A model generated the notes under the pieces. The model saw only the letters and a list, made by a program, of their open reading frames with translations, was not told the DNA's origin and did not search any database. A program made the position numbers and the translations under genes. Below are positions 1 through 9,614 of a stretch of DNA of 64,000 bases, piece after piece (within the stretch, counting starts at the first letter, position 1; each line of letters begins with the position of its first letter). Source of the DNA: Sycon ciliatum (taxonomy: Eukaryota > Porifera > Calcarea > Leucosolenida > Sycettidae); contig NC_088651.1 of the NCBI RefSeq assembly GCF_964019385.1, positions 2,086,368-2,150,367 of the forward strand, given 5' to 3'.

Positions 1-155
1 GACAGACATCCCGTCGAGTCCAGAAGGCCCGTGATCGGCAGAGTCTAAGCCGGTCCCCGGAATCGTCAGGACAGACAACCCGTCGAGTCCAGAACGCCCG
101 TGATCGGCAGAGCGCCGGTCCCAGGAAACGTCAGGACAGACATCCCGTCGACGCG
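1..155. repeat. 69-bp minisatellite, about 2.3 copies
   Basis: Tandem copies of a GC-rich unit containing CGCCCGTGATCGGCAGAG and GTCAGGACAGACATCCCGTC. The window opens inside the array. Shorter pieces (about 1.5 copies) of the same unit recur at 9713-9815, 12531-12632, 22090-22192, 24905-25008, 39168-39270 and 44390-44492, always followed directly by dispersed repeat R. No coding signal seen. Confidence 0.85.
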
Positions 156-699
156 CAAAAAAACTAAATCTGCAGACTCTTTTGCCGTCGGACAGGATAC
201 GTATTTCAGGAGACTGTAAAGTTATGTAATGTGCTCCACAGGCAACCATGCATTCGGCGTCGTCATTGGCTCAACAGGTCAATGTACATGTATTACTACA
301 AAAAGGCCAGAAAATCCGATTACTGTATTAAAATCAACTAATTTTCGCTGGCGATTTTATTTCGCTGATTTCGCCGCTTGGTACCTACCGGCCAAAGTAA
401 ATCGCAGGCCAAAGTTTGTCATATAGGCAAATGATGCATGATTGAGCAATGGATGCATGTCAGAGCAAAATACCGATCGATTTCAAATTTGACGTGAAAT
501 TGCGCGTCACGTCGGAAATAACGTGCATCTTAACCTCTCTAATAGAGAGGTTTTTATTTCTCATCGGCCAAAATTTGTTGATTTACAGTATAAAGAGATA
601 AAAGAAAAGAAGGAGCAAACCAAAAGTAGATGATTATTAGAGAAATAACAATCCGCAATAAATTCTGCAAATACTTTTGCCTAACTCATAATATTCAAA
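156..699. other. Non-coding stretch with one small palindrome
   Basis: No convincing gene. A perfect 9-bp inverted repeat with a 3-nt loop lies at 532-552 (AACCTCTCT-AAT-AGAGAGGTT). The rest is AT-rich sequence without recognisable domains. Confidence 0.5.
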
Positions 700-955
700 C
701 CGTTTGAAACGTTTTTGCAATACAGTGATGTGGCCAATCAACGGAAAAAGACCTTTCCATCAGTTCTTATAACATGTACGATGAGCTAGGCAAAAAAGCA
801 AAGCGTAGAGCCCTGAGCTTCCAAGCTCTCTCGTTTGGTATTTGTGTGTTTGTTTGTTTGTGTCACACCTAGCGCTACCCCGTATCTGTCCCGTACCGTA
901 CCGTACCATCAAACACAGCTGGCAACATACAGCTGGCCGCAATATTCAAATAGGG
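700..955. repeat. Dispersed repeat module R + Q
   Basis: R (about 700-836) is a repeat of roughly 145 bp running from GAAACGTTTTTGCAAT to a GAGCTTCCAAGCTC palindrome and CTCTCGTT. Q (837-955) starts with a TTTG tract followed by a block rich in CCCGTACCGTACC motifs. The same R-Q order recurs at 9816-10345, 22193-22722 and 39271-39800. Q is cut off at about 955, where the retroelement remnant begins. Confidence 0.75.
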
Positions 956-956
956 C

Positions 957-1900
957 TGCGCTTGATGTCAGCCAATTTGTCGTCAGGGAGCCGGGCTTCC
1001 ATCTTCTCACAATCCAGGATAATGCCCAGGAATGTCAGGGTACGAGACCTTTGCAGGCGCGAGCGGGACTCCGAGGTATGAGAATGCACGGAGAAGAATG
1101 GCCAGCTGCCGATTCGCCACTGCCTGGCCCACGCTCACGCACAAGTAGTCGTCCAGGAAATGCAGCAAATTAGGGATGGAGAATTCGTGGTGCATTATCC
1201 ATTCGATGGTGGCTGCCACTGCAGCAAATACCGCCGGGCTAGAGCGGAGCCCAAATGGCAAGACACGGTCGTAGTAGTACTTCCCCTGCCACAGGATGCC
1301 GAGGAGATGCCAATCCTGTGGGCGGACAGGTATTTGACGAAAAGCACTCTTCACATCGAGTTTAGAGAGATAGACAGGAGACGGGGAGGACATAATGATG
1401 TTAATGGCTTCATCAATGCTGATGTACTGCAAAGAGAAAGGCTCGGCAGGGATCCCGTCGTTAACGCTGGAGCCGGCAGGGCTGGACAGGTGGTGTATCA
1501 AGCGTAGCTTGCCATTCTTTTTCGGAACAGCGCCAATGCCAGAGCAGTACATAAAATTAATGGGAATGGGGGAGAGTCAAATGGGCCAGCCGTGTAGCCG
1601 GCGTTGCAGGAAGCGGTGAGCTGTGCAGACACAAATGCAGAGTGCTGGAATGCTGATGAGAGGTTGGACGAGTGCTGGTTAGTTATGCGGTTGCCGGTAA
1701 AGCCAAAGTCAAAGCCGCAGCGGAGGCCGTTAATAACATACGAAGCCAATGAACTGTCAGGGTGGTTACGGAGCAGTGATTCGAAGCGAGAAACAGAGAG
1801 GGGTGTGTGGACAGCAGGACATGCGCTTGTGAAATCAGTAGAACGTGAAGTGCAGGGAGAAATAGGTACAATCGCGGGAGCTGCAGCCAAAGCAGCAGAG
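957..1900 (-). pseudogene. DIRS/Ngaro-like reverse transcriptase, frameshifted and truncated
   Basis: Read on the minus strand, an RT domain is spread over several frames. An N-terminal piece (about 1850-1550) contains PLSVSRFESLLRNHPD and AGPFDSPPF. The palm (1552-1007) has VPKKNGKLRLIHHLSSPAGS, the catalytic region YLSKLDVKSAFRQIPV, LPFGLRSSPAVF and the FLDDYL active site. A further shift near 1035 continues with TLTFLGIILDCEKMEARLPD. The frame ends at about 957 where the TTTG-type repeat starts, so RNase H and recombinase regions are missing. The HHLS..GSSVNDGI signature is typical of DIRS-order elements, including Ngaro-like ones; I cannot separate the two without the recombinase. At least two frameshifts make it non-functional. 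Confidence 0.85.
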
Positions 1901-2992
1901 TTACTGGCGCCTACCGCACTTAGATCCGTTGTGGTCCTTGGACCCGAAGCGGTTGCAGACATGGGCGTACTTGCACGTGCTGAGACTGCAACGCCCAGCG
2001 TTGAAGTTCCGGCAGATCGGTTGGCCATTAGACACCGTACGGACTCCATTGAAGGCTTGCTGGTTGTTACGTTGCGGACGAAAGGGACACTGGCCGCCTC
2101 CGGGATGGATGAGGCGGCAGGACTCACATGTGGGCCTTGATCGGCTAGTCACGGACATTTGCCACAGATTTATGTCGATGACGTCAAAGCGCTTGCCTGG
2201 CCGAGCAGAAATGGCAGAGCGAAACTGGGTGTCGTACGACAGCCAAGCCTCCGGATAGTATTGCCTGTTGGCTGCAACTATGGTGGCTTGGTAGGAGAGC
2301 ATCTCCTGCAGGCGGGACGGGTTGGCAGAACACACGACGTTCATGAAGAGAGTCCATGCCTCCAGCCATGTCGGCAAGTCGTGGACGCGTCGACGAACGG
2401 GCTGCGCCGCTCCACCTTCCACCACCTCCAGAGACTGGCCGCCACTGCTGAACTGCAGCTGAAGCTGGCGTGGGGCAGAATACGAGGTCGCGATAGTATC
2501 GGGCAGGAGCTGGGTGAAATCTACAAAGTCACCCTTCAATATTTTCTCTCGTATAGTCTGGGGAACGGAGAGATTACCAGCGTTGGAAGACTCCGCCGAA
2601 GGTTGAGTTCCAGCGGATCCAGGGGCAGTAATGGTGGCCAGCATTGGAGCGATCGCCTCCGACAAGGCAACGGTGACGGCGGAATGTACTTCCTGCCGCA
2701 CAAACTGGCGCAAATCGTCATTCCTGCTCCGCTCCGGGATCTGGGGAGTCGGAGAAGCTGCTGCAGCACTCTCCAGATCCTGCTTTTGCTCCTGCTCGTG
2801 CTCCTGCCGCAAGGATGGCGTGGCCGACGGAGATCGAGGTTCCCGTGCCACCGAGCTCGACGTGTCCTGGATACTGAGCAGCAAACGGGCAAGAAGCTGG
2901 GGCTTTGTTCCGCTCGAATTCAGCCTACGGCCTTCCAGCTCGGCCCGCAAGTCCGACACGTTCATACGGCGTGCTTTAGAGGTAGACAACAT
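1901..2992 (-). CDS. Retrotransposon gag-like protein with SAP domain and zinc fingers
   Basis: Open frame of 363 residues directly upstream of the broken RT. Residues about 11-39 match the SAP DNA-binding motif (MNVSDLRAELEGRR, then SGTKPQLLARLL). The middle is Ser/Gln/Glu-rich and low in complexity. The last 40 residues hold a CCCH-type finger (CRNFNAGRC..C.YAH) followed by a knuckle-like C..F....H....C. This SAP plus C-rich tail is what gag-like ORF1 proteins of DIRS/Ngaro-type elements look like. The start is the first Met of the frame; MNVSDL, ten residues in, is a plausible alternative. The ORF is intact but its partner RT is not, so it is probably a relic. A host SAP protein is unlikely because the RT begins at the next frame shift. 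Confidence 0.75.
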   Translation of the reverse strand: MLSTSKARRMNVSDLRAELEGRRLNSSGTKPQLLARLLLSIQDTSSSVAREPRSPSATPSLRQEHEQEQKQDLESAAAASPTPQIPERSRNDDLRQFVRQEVHSAVTVALSEAIAPMLATITAPGSAGTQPSAESSNAGNLSVPQTIREKILKGDFVDFTQLLPDTIATSYSAPRQLQLQFSSGGQSLEVVEGGAAQPVRRRVHDLPTWLEAWTLFMNVVCSANPSRLQEMLSYQATIVAANRQYYPEAWLSYDTQFRSAISARPGKRFDVIDINLWQMSVTSRSRPTCESCRLIHPGGGQCPFRPQRNNQQAFNGVRTVSNGQPICRNFNAGRCSLSTCKYAHVCNRFGSKDHNGSKCGRRQ

Positions 2993-3286
2993 GTTTGTCG
3001 TGCAGTAAACGGCTGCGAGGAATCTACAAGGAGTCTGAATAATTAATTATATTCTCGGCAAACAAATTCCGGTTGCTGCTCAGTGACACTGCAAAGGAAA
3101 GCGCAAGCTAAAGTCAGCGCAGCAAGAGCCACCCAAGGCGATTTGGGTGCGCATGCGCAGCAGTTGAGTGCACGTGTAAAGCCAGCTCAGTCGCAGCTAG
3201 CTAGCATGAGATAGAGAGCAGCGCATCAGTCTTATCACTAACTAGGGTTAGCCTTTGCTAGGGTTAGCCCAAAAGCTAACCCAACA
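2993..3286. other. Leader of the gag/RT element, up to the satellite junction
   Basis: No gene. The block at 3241-3280 contains two direct copies of CTAGGGTTAGCC 17 bp apart and one inverted copy of the core (GCTAACCC). It abuts satellite sequence at TTAATCAAACTTCCC. It may be the 5' terminal repeat of the retroelement, but no second copy is present to prove it. Confidence 0.4.
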
Positions 3287-4829
3287 TGTTAATCAAACTT
3301 CCCACAGTCCCTTGACCTTCTTCATGGTGCCAGATCTCGTCAGTATTCGGTTATCACGACGGTCATGAGGAAGATTCTGAAGTGCATTTTAGAATACTGC
3401 AGAACGGTTAGACATACGGTCAGAGATTTTTCTCTCCATCACGCCAGGTCAAATGATTTCAGCAGTAAGTGCAAAATGCAAGTGAGGATTGTCTTGGCGT
3501 GCGTTGCTCGTAATATTTTATTCTTGCTCGATTTATCCCCGATTGCTTTTATTCGTATCTGCAGGCCATACAATATTCGGTTTGTACCGGTATTCGAATC
3601 ATTTTATATAGAGATTTCGATCTTTGATTAATCGGGTGGCATGCCTAGCTTGTGTATATCAACGAGGCGTTTATCGCTGGCATCACATTCAATGCATTAG
3701 TGCAGGTTCGAATCCTGCAGAACGCTTAGAAATGAATTTGTAGATTTTTTTCTCTTTCACGCCAAGTGGAATGAATCCTTTCGAAAGTAAGGACAGATGC
3801 AAGTGAAGGCAATGCTACATTTTTCTTGCTGGGATTGAGAAACGGAGGGTGGTGATACCTAGTACAATCAGTCGATCTGGGGTTTCTGCTTTATCCAGAA
3901 ACACATTGGTGCTTCCAATTTGCCGTTAAATGCTTGGCAGTCTAAGGAACGGGAACATTAAGTTTTTTTTTGCTAGTAGCCACGGGCACCTAAGGGGAAT
4001 CTGGGTAGAAAAAAAACAGGACAAATATTAACGATTCATAGCAGGAAGCGGCATCTGGCCTGGAATCACACGGAAATTATATGGTACACGGTTATTTTAG
4101 ATTGTTTTCTTTCACATTTTCATTGCTTGTCCAAAATACACAGTTAATCAAACTTCCCACAGTCCCTTGACCTTCTTCATGGTGCCAGATCTCGTCAGTA
4201 TTCGGTTATCACGACGGTTATGAGGAAGATTCTGAAGTGCATTTTAGAATACTGCAGAACGGTTAGACATACGGTCAGAGATTTTTCTCTCCATCACGCC
4301 AGGTCAAATGATTTCAGCAGTAAGTGCAAACTGCAAGTGAGGATTGTCTTGGCGTGTGTTGCTCCTAATATTTTATTCTTGCTCTATTTATCCCCGATTG
4401 CTTTTATTCGTATCTGCTGGCCATACAATATTCGGTTTGTACCGGTATTCGAACCATTTGAATAGAGATTTCGATCTTTGATTAATCGCGTGGCATCCCT
4501 AGCTTGTGTATATCAATGAGGCGTTTATCGCTGGCATCACATTCAATGCTTAAGTGCAGGTTCGAATCCTGCAGAACGCTTAGAAATGAATTTGTAGATT
4601 TTTTTCTCTTTCACGCCAAGTGGAATGAATCCTTTCGAAAGTAATGACAGATGCAAGTGAAGGCAATGCTACATTTTTCTTGCTGGGATTGAGAAACGGA
4701 GGGTGGTGATACCTAGTACAATCAGTCGATCTGGGGTTTCTGCTTTATCCAGAAACACATTGGTGCTTCCAATTTGCCGTTAAATGCCTGGCAGTCTAAA
4801 GAACGGGAACATTAAGTTTTTTTTTGCTA
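3287..4829. repeat. Satellite monomers left of unit 1 (1.8 copies)
   Basis: Two monomers with T-arms at 3702-3718 and 4556-4572. Landmarks in order are: AATCAAACTTCCCACAG, a tract rich in TTTTTCTCTCCATCACGCC, CAATATTCGGTTTGTACCGG, the tRNA-like segment, and CACGGGCACCTAAGG. Short open frames in both strands are by-products of the repeat and change between copies. Confidence 0.9.
3667..3725 (+). other. tRNA-like segment of the satellite (first of 24)
   Basis: GCAGG-TTCGAAT-CCTGC (3702-3718) is a perfect 5-bp stem with a 7-nt TTCGAAT loop, i.e. a tRNA T-arm containing the B-box consensus GGTTCGAATCC. The following AGAACGC (3719-3725) can pair with GCGTTTA (3667-3673) in acceptor-stem fashion (5 Watson-Crick pairs plus one G-T). 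Only 28 nt separate acceptor and T-arm, so D and anticodon arms are reduced or absent. The T-arm matches that common in animal tRNA-Ser genes. Best read as a degenerate tRNA or tRNA-derived promoter, not a working tRNA gene. Confidence 0.65.
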
Positions 4830-4985
4830 CTTCCTCCGTATACAAAAACTTCGTGACTTTTTTTTGAAGGCTGGGCACAGCTCTGGAATTGTTCCGTTGG
4901 ACTTGAAATAACACTCGTGGCATTGTCTAACCTGTTTACAAGCTATACACAAAGAAAAAAGCAACTCAGACGAATGTGATTGAGT

Positions 4986-5168
4986 TTATTCAGAGTCTTC
5001 GTCGCGCCTGTCATTGTCGCCTGACGACGCTGACTCCGCGTCGCCAACAGCCGCTGCTTCCGCTCCCATTTCGTTCAGATTCTTTTCAGCTGCAGTGATG
5101 ATCCGACGCGGAACTTTGGCTACGTCCTCTTCATCTCCAGAGCTGTGCACGAATCGGTGTCGACTATA
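4986..5168 (-). pseudogene. Mariner-like transposase, C-terminal piece
   Basis: Sixty codons ending at a TAA (4986-4988), beginning with YSRHRFVHSS and AKVPRRI. It continues the reading frame that breaks off at 8014 (..AGWND), so the two pieces were adjacent before the nested element split them. The Y..H....P arrangement fits the tail of mariner-like transposases (GGN-Y--PH---LP). The last 30 residues are acidic (EDSE end). The open frame runs on upstream into the nested element (to 5228) but that part is not transposase. Confidence 0.7.
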
Positions 5169-5589
5169 GGTAGGACTCAGTGAGCAGTCACGTCTCGATG
5201 ACCGATCACGATCCCCGTGACCAATCAAACAGTCACAAATCCCCGAAGAGCAGTCATAAAGTCACACACCAGTTTGAATCCCGATGACCAGTCACAAACA
5301 GCCGCGACTTTCTCTGTGAACGGTCACAGGGTCCACGTCAAAATATTACAACTCATCTGTAGGCATTCACGCGATCACTCGGATCAGCCTACTTTTTTCC
5401 TTCACAGACACAGGTTTCCGAAGTGAGCAAGAAAGATTTCGATCAACTCTCGATCTCCGCGTAGTTTACTTGTAGCTCGAGTCTGGTGTGTGTGGGCTCC
5501 TCTCCAAAACGAAGGGTGGTCGAAAATCTTGCAGGCTTCAGATAAAATCTCATTTGAGAGGACGTTCTGGCTAGTAGATTGTGCTATTC

Positions 5590-5904
5590 CCTGCCTAATG
5601 CTTCGTCACGGTACGGTTTCTATGCTTTGCCTTACCTGGCTGCTGACAGGTGGAATTCGCTTCCAGCAGCATGCCGCCAGGCAGCCTCCTTTGCAATGTT
5701 CAACAGTACTCTTCGCAGCCTCTTTTGCAACACATAATGGCACAGCATGCAGCCACCGTTTTCTTTTTTCTTTACTCTATTTCACGCACTTACGGCTTTC
5801 TTCATTCAGCTCTATTTCACGCACTTACCTAGGGTACCCTGTAAAAAGACTCACAGTCTGTGGGGATTGCCCTAGTAAAATAATAAATACTACTACTACT
5901 ACTA
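5590..5904 (+). mobile_element. 5'-truncated LINE insertion, unit 1 only
   Basis: A 315-bp block absent from the same place in units 2-4 (e.g. 18280-18295 reads straight through GTGCTATTCATCAT). It is flanked by a 6-bp duplication CTATTC (5584-5589 and 5905-5910) and ends in TAATAAA followed by a (TAC)n tail. The 5' end is truncated in coding sequence. Tail, duplication and coding remnant together indicate target-primed integration of a non-LTR retrotransposon. Confidence 0.85.
5591..5737 (+). pseudogene. LINE ORF2 C-terminus fragment
   Basis: Forty-eight codons open from the truncation point to a TAA at 5735-5737, containing the motif DRWNSLPAACRQAASFAMF. WNSLP followed by an A.S...F...L pattern is the conserved C-terminal end of RT proteins in CR1/L2/Jockey-type LINEs. 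The clade is not resolvable from this fragment. No RT or endonuclease domain is present. Confidence 0.75.
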
Positions 5905-7019
5905 CTATTCATCATATTTGAAGAACAAACTTCGTCGTTCAGAAAAGCTATTTCGGAATATTTTCAGTCAAGTAATTTTTTGCATGCCGATCTTGCTAGA
6001 ACGGAGACTGATTTCAACTGATCCAGCATACAAGCAGCACTCGCTTTGTGTTTTTGGAGAGGATGGGTGACAAGATTACGGAGTCAGAAGTGGACATCGT
6101 CGACGATGCAGAGACGAAAATATAATGAAGATGGAAAAGAAAATATGTTCATCTCCAAGAAGGTACTGAGTACACCAAGCACCTTCGTGTGTGTAGCTCT
6201 GTCTTTCTTGTGGAAGACTCCACAGAAAAAAAGGTCCAGCTTGTTGAAACTGAAACTGCCTCTCAGTTGAAGTCGTTCAGGGAAGACATCTATTCGAGAC
6301 ATCATTGATCCATTCTCAAGAACCATCGTAAGAAAAATCAAGTCATGTTAGCGATAAGAATGGCGAACTAGACCAGAGAAGTGTGAGTGTCTTGGTTTGG
6401 CTGCAGGAAACTGTATTTCAATATTGTGGCTGAACGTATTGCTTACGCAGTTTACTGCTTCGAACACATCTTCATTCCTACTCCCAAAATAACTCTGTAA
6501 AATTTATTGATGTAACATTATGGTACATGTACAAGTCATGGTCTTTCTCGTTGTGCTGCTATAACGTGTATTATAAGTACATGCATACGAGTACTGTGTA
6601 CCGTTTACTGTCTCCTTGTCAGTGTTTTTGGGCGATCCTCCACACCTTCATTTGTCCATTACGTACTATTTGCCTTCTACATGTACTTATTAATTTTATA
6701 GAAATATTCACTCACTGCAACTTCTTGTGATTGCTGGTGCGAATGTACCCTGCGATGCCTGCTTGTTAGTGAGAGTGCACCAGACATGTGTCGATATGTA
6801 TGTCTGACGAGATGTTCTTGAACTGGCATATCAGTATCACCAAGAGTACGGTTCTTCCGTCTACGCATCTCTTCTTGGCTTGTGGATTGTTTGAAAAGAG
6901 ATAAAAAATATAATAATGATACAGATATACTTGTGTCCAAGTGTCGTCATGAAAATAAGTTCTACCTCCGTAACTTTGTCCGCAAGGTCACGTGAATCTA
7001 GCTGGTAGTCCCGCAGCCA

Positions 7020-7242
7020 ATTTGTGTGTGTTTGTGTGTGTATGTGTGTGTGTGTGTGAGTAAGTGTGTGCGCGCATGTGTGAGTGTGTGTGTTTGTGTG
7101 CATCCGTGAGAAAGAGAGTGCGTGTGTGTGTGTGTGGGAGAGAGAGAGAATGTGTGTGTGTGCGCGCATGTGTGTGTGTGCGTGTACGCGCGTGTGGGTG
7201 TATGTGAGAAAAGGACAGAGTGTGTGTGTGTGTGTGTAATGG
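7020..7242. repeat. GT-rich microsatellite tract, unit 1
   Basis: (TG)n with interruptions such as GCGCGCATG and AGAGAGAGA. Copies at 19398-19622, 36475-36693 and 51259-51479 differ in repeat number. His/Thr-rich and Cys/Val-rich translations here are artefacts. Confidence 0.9.
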
Positions 7243-8013
7243 TGTGGGCATGTGTGGATTTGGCATTGAAGTCCCCAGCTCTATTCTATAATTATCATTC
7301 ACGCTGGAACTGCTGCTGCATAGCTCCAAGTCTGAAGACTTGGCAACTTCACGCCTGCACATGACTCTTGCGCTATGATACACGTCGCCTATGATACCCA
7401 TCAGAATTTTCCACCTTACTCCCCCTTATGTTCAGGCTGCCCGTTTTGGAGCCATCAGTTGCCTGACGATCGTAGTAATACGTTAAACTCAGAGTTGTGA
7501 CAAAGCTTCCAATCTCTCTTGTAATACAGAAATACCTATATTCTGCCTGTGACTACTCACTGAGAAAGAGTGGCCGTAACTGTACATTCCGCATATACCT
7601 GTTCGCTTGGAATTATAGTGGTGGCAACTGTCTCCCCCCAGCGCAGCTCATGTAGCGCCTACACACCCATTGTTGTCTTTTTTGTTTCGTCTTCGTTTTG
7701 TCTCCCCCTTCTTCCGTAGGTATGTGCAATGTGATAAAAAATAAATAAAAATAAAAACTATTCTGTGACCGCTCAAAGGGAATTATAGTTTCCACAACAA
7801 ATCCTGCAGTACGAAGCACTCCGCGAGCAGTCACGAACTGTGTGCTTTACACATGTACATGTGTGGTGATTTGTGACTGGTCATGGGGCATTTGTGACTG
7901 GTAAACTAATTTGTGACTGGTCATGGGGAGTTTGTGACTGTTTGACTGGTCCGTCACAGGGACCGTGATTGGTCATGGGGCCTTGACTGGTCACTGAGTC
8001 CTACATATATTCA

Positions 8014-8247
8014 GTCGTTCCAACCCGCGACCTCCATTATGCCGGGAAACGAGTCGCTCAAGCACATCCACACGCTTCGCATTTTCTCGGCAGGATAATC
8101 CTCCCAGAATTCTACAACGGCTTTGAGGAGGTCCCTGCGATTCCCCTATACGACGACGGAGACGTCTGACTGGAGAGAGGCGAAGAAAGCCAGGTCGTCG
8201 ACATTCCGATCCGGAGTCAGCGCTGATTGCACGACGACTAAAATGTT
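8014..8247 (-). pseudogene. Mariner-like transposase, catalytic piece
   Basis: Minus-strand frame of 78 codons containing VVVQSALTPDRNVDDLAFF then ASLQ, the third-Asp region of DDD mariner-like transposases (family pattern QPANSPDLNVLDLGFFASLQ). It continues with RRDLLKAVVEFWEDYP and RSVWMCLSDSFPGIMEVAG. The catalytic Asp (second D of DDL) is retained, but an in-frame TAG at 8146-8148 and a TGA at the N-terminal side break the frame. The same TAG is visible in the other units, so the gene was dead before amplification. The upstream DNA-binding and first catalytic regions are deleted. Confidence 0.8.
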
Positions 8248-8621
8248 TCATCTTGCCGTGCGAGCAGAACCGATTTATGTTCTCACGTTGCATATGGGGC
8301 CGCGCACCGCAAGTACGAGCCTGGCCAGTTTCATGGCAGCGAGTGCTGCGTGACTCCGTCTTCCAGCCGCGAGATCGACTTCGTCACGGTGTCAGTTTCG
8401 AAAAAGTAGGTGTTAGGTTTTTTTCATTTGACTCGTGAGTTCCTGTCGGCAACGTCCTCACACGCATGGTTTCCGTGGAGAATCTGTTCGGGATCAACCA
8501 GACCTACTTCAACATGAATGTGGGTTGTCGATGACAGCCTTTGGCGCGGTTCGTTCAGCAGGTTCTTGCTCAAAAACACAGTTGAAAAAAAGTCACGAAG
8601 TTTTTGTATACGGAGGAATTA

Positions 8622-9039
8622 GTAGCGACGGGCACCTAAGGGGAATCTGGGTAGCAAAAAACAAAGAGGACAAAATAATATTAACGATTCATAGCAGGAA
8701 GCGGCATCTGGCCTGGAATCACACGGAAAATATATGGTACACGGTTATTTTAGATTGTTTTCTTTCACATTTTGATTGCTTGTCCAAAATGCACAGTTAA
8801 TCAAACTTCCCACAGTCCCTTGACCTTCTTCATGGTGCCAGATCTCGTCAGTATTCGGTTCTCACGACGGTTATGAGGAAGATGCTTTAAAAGTGCATTT
8901 TAGAATACTGCAGAACGGTTAGACATACGGTCAGAGATTTTTCTCTCCATCACGCCAGGTCAAATGATTTCAGCAGTAAGTGCAAACTGCAAGTGAGGAT
9001 TGTCTTGGCGTGTGTTGCTCGTAATATTAATTTTTATTC
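8622..9039. repeat. Satellite half-monomer between mariner and composite, unit 1
   Basis: Resumes the monomer (GTAGCGACGGGCACCTAAGG...) interrupted by the mariner-like element and continues to GTAATATTAATTTTTATTC, where the composite insert begins. No T-arm in this piece. The 121-codon open frame overlapping it is chimeric with transposon DNA and not a gene. Confidence 0.85.
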
Positions 9040-9176
9040 CCGTAGCTATGCAGAAGACGTTACTTCAGTAACGTCTGGCGCTAGCCAGGGTCCACACAGC
9101 TTTAATTCCCGTAGCTATGCAGAAGACGTTACTTCAGTAACGTCTGGCGCTAGCCAGGGTCCACACAGCTTTAATT
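9039..9176. repeat. Two tandem 69-bp units, each a perfect hairpin
   Basis: Identical direct copies at 9039-9107 and 9108-9176. Each contains AGACGTTAC-TTCA-GTAACGTCT, a 9-bp perfect stem with a 4-nt loop (first at 9055-9076). Also at 21424-21561 and 38494-38631; in the latter the first unit has one stem mismatch (CTTCACTAACG). Confidence 0.9.
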
Positions 9177-9573
9177 TGGTGTTTGTTTGTTTGTTTGTTT
9201 GTTTGTTTGTTTGTTTGTTTGTTTGTTTGTTTGTTTGTTTGTGTCACGCCTGGCGCTATCCCGTATCTGTCCCGTACTGTACCGTACCAGCAAAGACAGC
9301 TGGCCACAATATTTTTGTTTGTTTGTGCCATCGACATGCCTGGCGCTATCCCTTACCTGTCCCGTACCATCAAGAGTACGGTACCATCAACAGAATGAGT
9401 ATATATGCGAAGTGTATCGGGGGAATGCATTCAGTGCAGTAACATTTTGTGTGGATTTGTGTGCGAGGCCGAGATCCCACTAGCTGGCTGGCTGGGCCGC
9501 CTGTCGACCAGCCCGGGAATCGCATATAGGCCGATAGCATAATAATTATAACGTATATACAGTCATGTAGATG

Positions 9574-9614
9574 TATAGCAGGGTGTCATGTTCTGTAAAC
9601 GACTCCCTGCTGTA
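9574..9614. repeat. Palindrome H1 (and H2 at 12392-12432)
   Basis: TATAGCAGGG..GTC pairs with GACTCCCTGCTGTA across a 13-nt loop. H1 copies (9574-9614, 21951-21991, 39029-39069) have a mismatch at GGTGTC. H2 copies (12392-12432, 24766-24806, 44251-44291) have GGGAGTC and a nearly complete 14-bp stem. Confidence 0.8.

Larger units (their letters stand above)
5169..8005. mobile_element. Nested TIR element of unknown superfamily, unit 1
   Basis: Sits inside the mariner-like transposase frame, flanked by TATA on both sides (5165-5168, 8006-8009). Termini are inverted: [T/G]GTAGGACTCAGTGA at the left and TCACTGAGTCCTACA at the right. Both subterminal regions (about 150 bp) contain inverted arrays of TGACCAGTCACAAA-like motifs. 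The interior has no convincing transposase; it holds a GT microsatellite (7020-7242) and, in this unit, a LINE insertion. Outside flanks rejoin as a continuous transposase codon run (GWND then YSRH), which supports the boundaries. TATA as a target duplication is tentative, because TTCA at 8010-8013 is unexplained. Confidence 0.6.
4830..8619 (-). mobile_element. Tc1/mariner-like remnant, unit 1
   Basis: Inserted in a satellite monomer between GCTA and TAGTAGC, giving a 2-bp TA target duplication (4828-4829, 8620-8621). Ends are inverted repeats of about 34 bp: TTCCTCCGTATACAAAAACT at 4831 and its complement ending at 8618, each continuing into TTCGTGACTTTTTTT. TA duplication and a CTTCCTCCGT terminus are features of mariner-like elements, and recall the plant Stowaway terminus. 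After removing the nested element at 5169-8005 only about 950 bp remains, carrying the C-terminal part of a transposase on the minus strand. Confidence 0.85.

Noticed and set aside
1651-1675. CTGATGAGAGG hammerhead-like core
   Set aside because: No GAAA partner or pairing stems; lies in RT-derived sequence.
3241-3272. Telomere-like CTAGGGTTAGCC repeats
   Set aside because: Only two direct copies, 17 bp apart, and one inverted copy; no run of TTAGGG. More likely part of a retroelement terminal region.
3667-3725. Functional tRNA gene
   Set aside because: T-arm is perfect but D and anticodon arms cannot be formed in the 28 nt available; no anticodon assigned.
4986-5228. 80-residue conserved acidic protein as a host gene
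   Set aside because: Its C-terminal 60 residues continue the mariner-like transposase frame and the rest is nested-element DNA, so it is a transposon fusion artefact.
7020-7242. Open frames rich in His-Thr or Cys-Val
   Set aside because: Translations of the GT microsatellite; length changes freely between units.
8435-8800. 121-residue frame at the right edge of the mariner-like element
   Set aside because: Runs from transposon end into satellite DNA, so it is a chimeric accident.
9177-9260. Open frames with repeated FVCL or NKQT
   Set aside because: Translations of the TTTG tract in all frames; not protein.
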